From Neodontobutis hainanensis (lineage: Eukaryota > Chordata > Actinopteri > Gobiiformes > Odontobutidae): a stretch of 64,000 bases of DNA. Location: NCBI GenBank assembly GCA_024349245.1, contig JALDNG010002257.1, forward strand, positions 1 through 64,000. The letters are read 5' to 3'. Positions 61,231 through 64,000 of the stretch are shown in pieces; position 1 is the stretch's first letter; each line of letters begins with the position of its first letter. The notes beneath the pieces are model-generated. The model worked only from the letters and a program-made list of their open reading frames with translations, did no database searches and was not told the origin of the DNA. Made by a program: the position numbers and the translations under genes.

Positions 61231-62203
61231 CACTTTATTTTATTTTTTCAGTTTGTGTTCAAAGCTACTATCATTCTTCCGGCACATGACGTAACAGGTC
61301 GGTGAATAGGTCTGGTTAATCATTTTGTTAAAAATTATTTGTATTGCTCCCAAAAAAAAGACACACAGACCCAAAATTAAAATTAAGTTTAAAAAGTTCA
61401 GGATGCACGGTGGTTAGACCCCTAATGGGACTAAGCGGAAATGTATTAACGAATGAACAAAAAAAAGTCCATCTTCACATTATCTTTTACAATACTGTGA
61501 GGATTAAGGTGTCTGTAATGCAACTTCTCGGTACCTTTATTTGACCTTTTTACTCCTTTGTTTACATGAGAGGGATGTTTTTGTGTGTGTAGCTCTCAGC
61601 CAACCACAGATCTTGACAAGATAAGGAAAGAGAGCAAAACTGTATAACAGGTAACATCCAAAGTAAATGCTGATTCCATTTGATGTTTCATCTCCTTAGC
61701 ACTAAAACAGGGGCTAGGGCATTTGACCAGGTTTAAAATCTTGCGTATTGTGCCTTTAATACTGTGCTAAAAAGGGTGTTCATGAATACTCAGAGGACTG
61801 GAATACATTATTTCTTTAGCGCTGTATGACCACTTTCCTGACTTTTCTATTAGCATATTCATTTGAAACCTTCTTGAATGAAGGAAAGCCATGCTTAAAA
61901 TAACTTGAATCAGTGTTGTAGGGCAATACTCCTGTTGCCGTGGCAATGGTTAGGACAGATCAAATATAGTGCACTCCAATCATTCAGAATTAAATAGAGT
62001 GGGAAGTCAAAATGAAAGTTTTTGAATTTCTATAAGCAGAAAAGTAACCTCGGCAAAAGAAGCTGGATATGCTTCCACCAGTCAGTCCCTAAAATACATC
62101 TATATTCATGTCACTGACTCATAACAGACAAGCCTGTGTATTTAGATATAACAAGGATTTATAGGGATTGTAATGCAGGTGCGTGACGGGCAGCTGTGTT
62201 TAC

Positions 62204-62376
62204 CTTGGCCAGGCCCTGAGCCGGATCATACTTTGGTCCAAGCACAAATACTGTCTGTCCTCTCTTGACCACACCGCTGTATACTCTCGCGAAAGCTATG
62301 AAGGTCTCTTTCTGCTTCTCGTCCTCCTCGGGATTTTGTTCTTTCACTGTCAGCCTCTCCATCTTGGCTGACACAT
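62204..62376 (-). CDS. efl1: EFL1 internal exon (second of three in the window)
   Basis: This 173-nt exon has acceptor TTGTCTTCTAG before 62376 and donor AAG|GTAAAC after 62204. Its first two bases complete an Asp codon begun by the upstream exon; 57 codons follow: VSAKMERLTVKEQNPEEDEK, QKETFIAFARVYSGVVKRGQ, TVFVLGPKYDPAQGLAK. FIAFARVxSGxxxRGxxxFVLGPKY is the start of the translation-factor domain II beta-barrel of EFL1, where EF-2 has a similar 'AFGRVFSG' block. The first 20 or so charged residues are the end of the EFL1-specific insertion. Plus-strand frames over this exon (62183-62450) are antisense shadows, and the frame running past 62204 into the intron is not native. Confidence 0.95.
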
Positions 62377-63275
62377 CTAGAAGACAACAGGGAATCTTAA
62401 TGTCACAGCGCTCTTCAGGGGCTTGTTTGATATTCAAGTTCATTTATTAAGAGGACAGAGATATCAAATTGGCAAGAGCATAACATTAGCAATGGCCTTT
62501 GGGGAAGTCGGTGTGCAAGACATTTCTGAAAACCAAAAACACATGCAATATCAGAGTTTTAATAAGAAAAAATTAAGCATAGGAATTCTGGTGCAAAATC
62601 TAAACGATAAGTCAAATGTATATGCAGTTTTTAAAGCTAAACTTTATTTCCTGGTTTAAACTTCCATCCAGTGCCCCAACATAAATTTTGTGAGTCAAAT
62701 TATGCTATTTGGACTCATTATATTACAATGTTTACTTATGTACTAGCAGATTTAATACATTCCCTTAATTCTGGCTTTTTTATTGAACTTTAAAGTGCAC
62801 TTTTACAAATCTAGCGCCAAATGGTTTTATTCCATTTAGAATGCTCATTATGTCAATAAATTTAGTTTGTTTTATTTTTATGCAGAATAAGAGGCCCCCA
62901 ATATTGAAAATTGCATTAATGACACATACCTGTTTTTTAACCACATAACCATTTAACTAATAAAAAAAATATAATGCTCTGGATAAACTTCCAAAGGCAC
63001 TAATGTTTAGATTTAGTTTTACCACAGTTTGTCTGCCTAATGAAAAACTACAGTAAAATATTATTAGGATTCACGCAGTTCCTTCAAATATTACAGTTGT
63101 TTAAATTGAATTACCAAAAATGTGTGATTACCATGCAGTATATATGGGTTGTATTTGCATTAAGATGACCTTAATTGCGGTTGTGTACTGTGGACATTAA
63201 CTTGACTTCTCTGAGACTGGGTTGACTAAGCGACAGCTGTGCCAGAGTTGGAGAGGAGTGCTGAGCCCAGATTAC
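62377..63275 (-). other. EFL1 intron
   Basis: An 899-bp AT-rich intron with GT...AG ends on the minus strand and compatible phase 1. No repeat or other gene recognised. Confidence 0.85.
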
Positions 63276-63433
63276 CTGTGCTGGGTACAGATGGCTGGTC
63301 ATCCTGTGCAGTGGTCCCAGTCTTGGCCTGGTCTTTCTGGTTTTCTGTTGCCAACTGATCAGCTGCCATCCGTTCTGCGTGCCTCTGCCGGGCTAGCTCC
63401 CTGCGCTGGGCAATCTCCTCCTGGGTCAGCGGC
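63276..63433 (-). CDS. efl1: EFL1 internal exon (first of three in the window)
   Basis: This 158-nt exon has acceptor TGCGTGTTTTAG before 63433 and donor ACAG|GTAAT after 63276. One base finishes a codon (an Arg fits), 52 codons follow, and one base is carried over. It reads PLTQEEIAQRRELARQRHAE, RMAADQLATENQKDQAKTGT, TAQDDQPSVPST. The basic PLTQEEIAQRRExARQRHAE helix is a recognisable EFL1 signature and opens the EFL1-specific insertion before domain II. The Gln/Asp/Thr-rich remainder is the variable part of that insertion and probably disordered. The exon upstream in the gene lies beyond 64000. Confidence 0.95.
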
Positions 63434-64000
63434 CTAAAACACGCACAGACAGAGGTCAGGGTCTAACAGCTGGTTTTTTTGGAGGTTACAGCTGCACATG
63501 GTTTGTCCGATTAAACCAGACGAAGAGGTAGACAAAGAAGAGCCTCATAGTTGAAACATATGACTGGGGTCTATTAGATGTAACAGTTTTCAAAGCAAAA
63601 TCTACTAAAATGAGAATGTAAATATTTGAGAACAATGTTATACGTATAAATAAAATAATGTTTGTATGTAATGTTACTTTTTAACATTGAGAAAACCAAA
63701 CAGACAAGACAAGACTTTATTTATTTTTTGTATAGCCCAATATCACAACAACAGCCGCCTTCAAAGGGATTAACAGACCGGATTAGACAACATCTCCCTG
63801 TCCTTAGACCCTCCATCAGGGTGAGGAAAAACAAAAAAAAAACCCAGCCGGGAAAAAAGAGAAACCTCAGGGAGAACTACAGAAGGAGGGATCCACTCCC
63901 AGGACGGATAGGCCGTGCAAGAATGTGTCCAGGACAGAGACATGGTAACTTTACATATTTGTACACATTAACTTACATGTGAAGAGATTCCCACTCTCCC
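63434..64000 (-). other. EFL1 intron, partial
   Basis: The intron upstream of the first exon seen, running off the window. It contains an interspersed repeat at 63700-63945. The 106-codon plus frame at 63662-63982 lies over that repeat and is not a gene. Confidence 0.75.
63700..63945 (+). mobile_element. Common teleost interspersed repeat, class unsure
   Basis: CTTTATTTATTTTTTGTATAG, CCCAATATCACAACAACAG, GCCTTCAAAGGGATTAACAG, an AACCCAGCCGGGAAAAAAGA block and ATCCACTCCCAGGACGGATA occur in the order of a repeat I recognise as very frequent in fish genomes. I cannot assign it safely to SINE, LINE 3' UTR or DNA element. Confidence 0.55.

Larger units (their letters stand above)
60155..62203 (-). 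other. EFL1 intron carrying a LINE fragment
   Basis: The 2049-bp intron between the second and third EFL1 exons seen here holds an L2-like LINE 3' end in the opposite (plus) orientation with an ATT microsatellite. Nothing else is recognised in it. Confidence 0.85.

Noticed and set aside
62183..62450. Plus-strand open frames at 62183-62371 and 62265-62450
   Set aside because: Antisense to a well-supported EFL1 exon.
63662..63982. 106-codon plus-strand open frame
   Set aside because: Lies over a common interspersed repeat inside an EFL1 intron.

Overview
This window is teleost nuclear DNA. It is AT-rich, sparse in coding sequence and packed with decayed transposable elements of fish type: Rex3 (RTE clade) LINEs, Tc1/mariner elements, hAT remnants, tRNA-derived SINEs and MITEs with TTA/TAA flanks. 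No prokaryotic feature, tRNA gene, rRNA or CRISPR array is visible.

The only cellular protein-coding gene I can support lies at the right end on the minus strand. Three exons (63276-63433, 62204-62376, 60019-60154) encode an internal part of EFL1, the elongation-factor-like GTPase that works with SBDS to release eIF6 from nascent 60S subunits. Reading phases match across both junctions. Earlier exons lie beyond 64000. No later exon was found to the left, so 1-60018 is either a very long downstream intron or the intron plus intergenic DNA.

Layout, left to right. 112-2551: large CpG-rich Harbinger-like element with inverted ends and TAA flanks. About 2996-3290: end of another CpG-rich MITE. 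3320-3425: SINE fragment. 4031-4140: truncated Rex3 3' end (minus). 9241-9437: two abutting SINE-type repeats. 10541-11400: internally deleted Tc1/mariner element with inverted repeats of about 265 bp. About 18840-28040: minus-strand LTR retroelement with one long LTR, a primer-binding-site-like sequence, a long leader, a broken gag and about 3.5 kb of G+T-rich DNA with no recognisable pol. 29740-29880 and 43290-43416: two MITE-like remnants sharing a 20-bp end. 30346-30514: exact 13 x 13-bp minisatellite. 42413-42625: hAT-type end. 46875-47233 and 48226-48480: tRNA-derived SINEs. 49830-52521: a Rex3 copy apparently inserted into an older Rex1/Babar-like LINE. 52713-54000: dead Tc1 element. 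57605-57950: SINE (minus) whose tail resembles the Rex3 tail. 59228-59745: hAT 5' part with a BED-finger coding remnant. 60930-61235: L2-like LINE 3' end with an ATT microsatellite. 63700-63945: interspersed repeat inside an EFL1 intron.

I did not find a new multi-gene system. The points most worth a second look are the gag-bearing retroelement with its strand-skewed, pol-less interior, the nested Rex3-in-LINE structure, SINE tails matching LINE tails present in the same window, and the shared terminal signature of several MITEs. Repeat family names rest on my recognition of consensus features, not on a database search.
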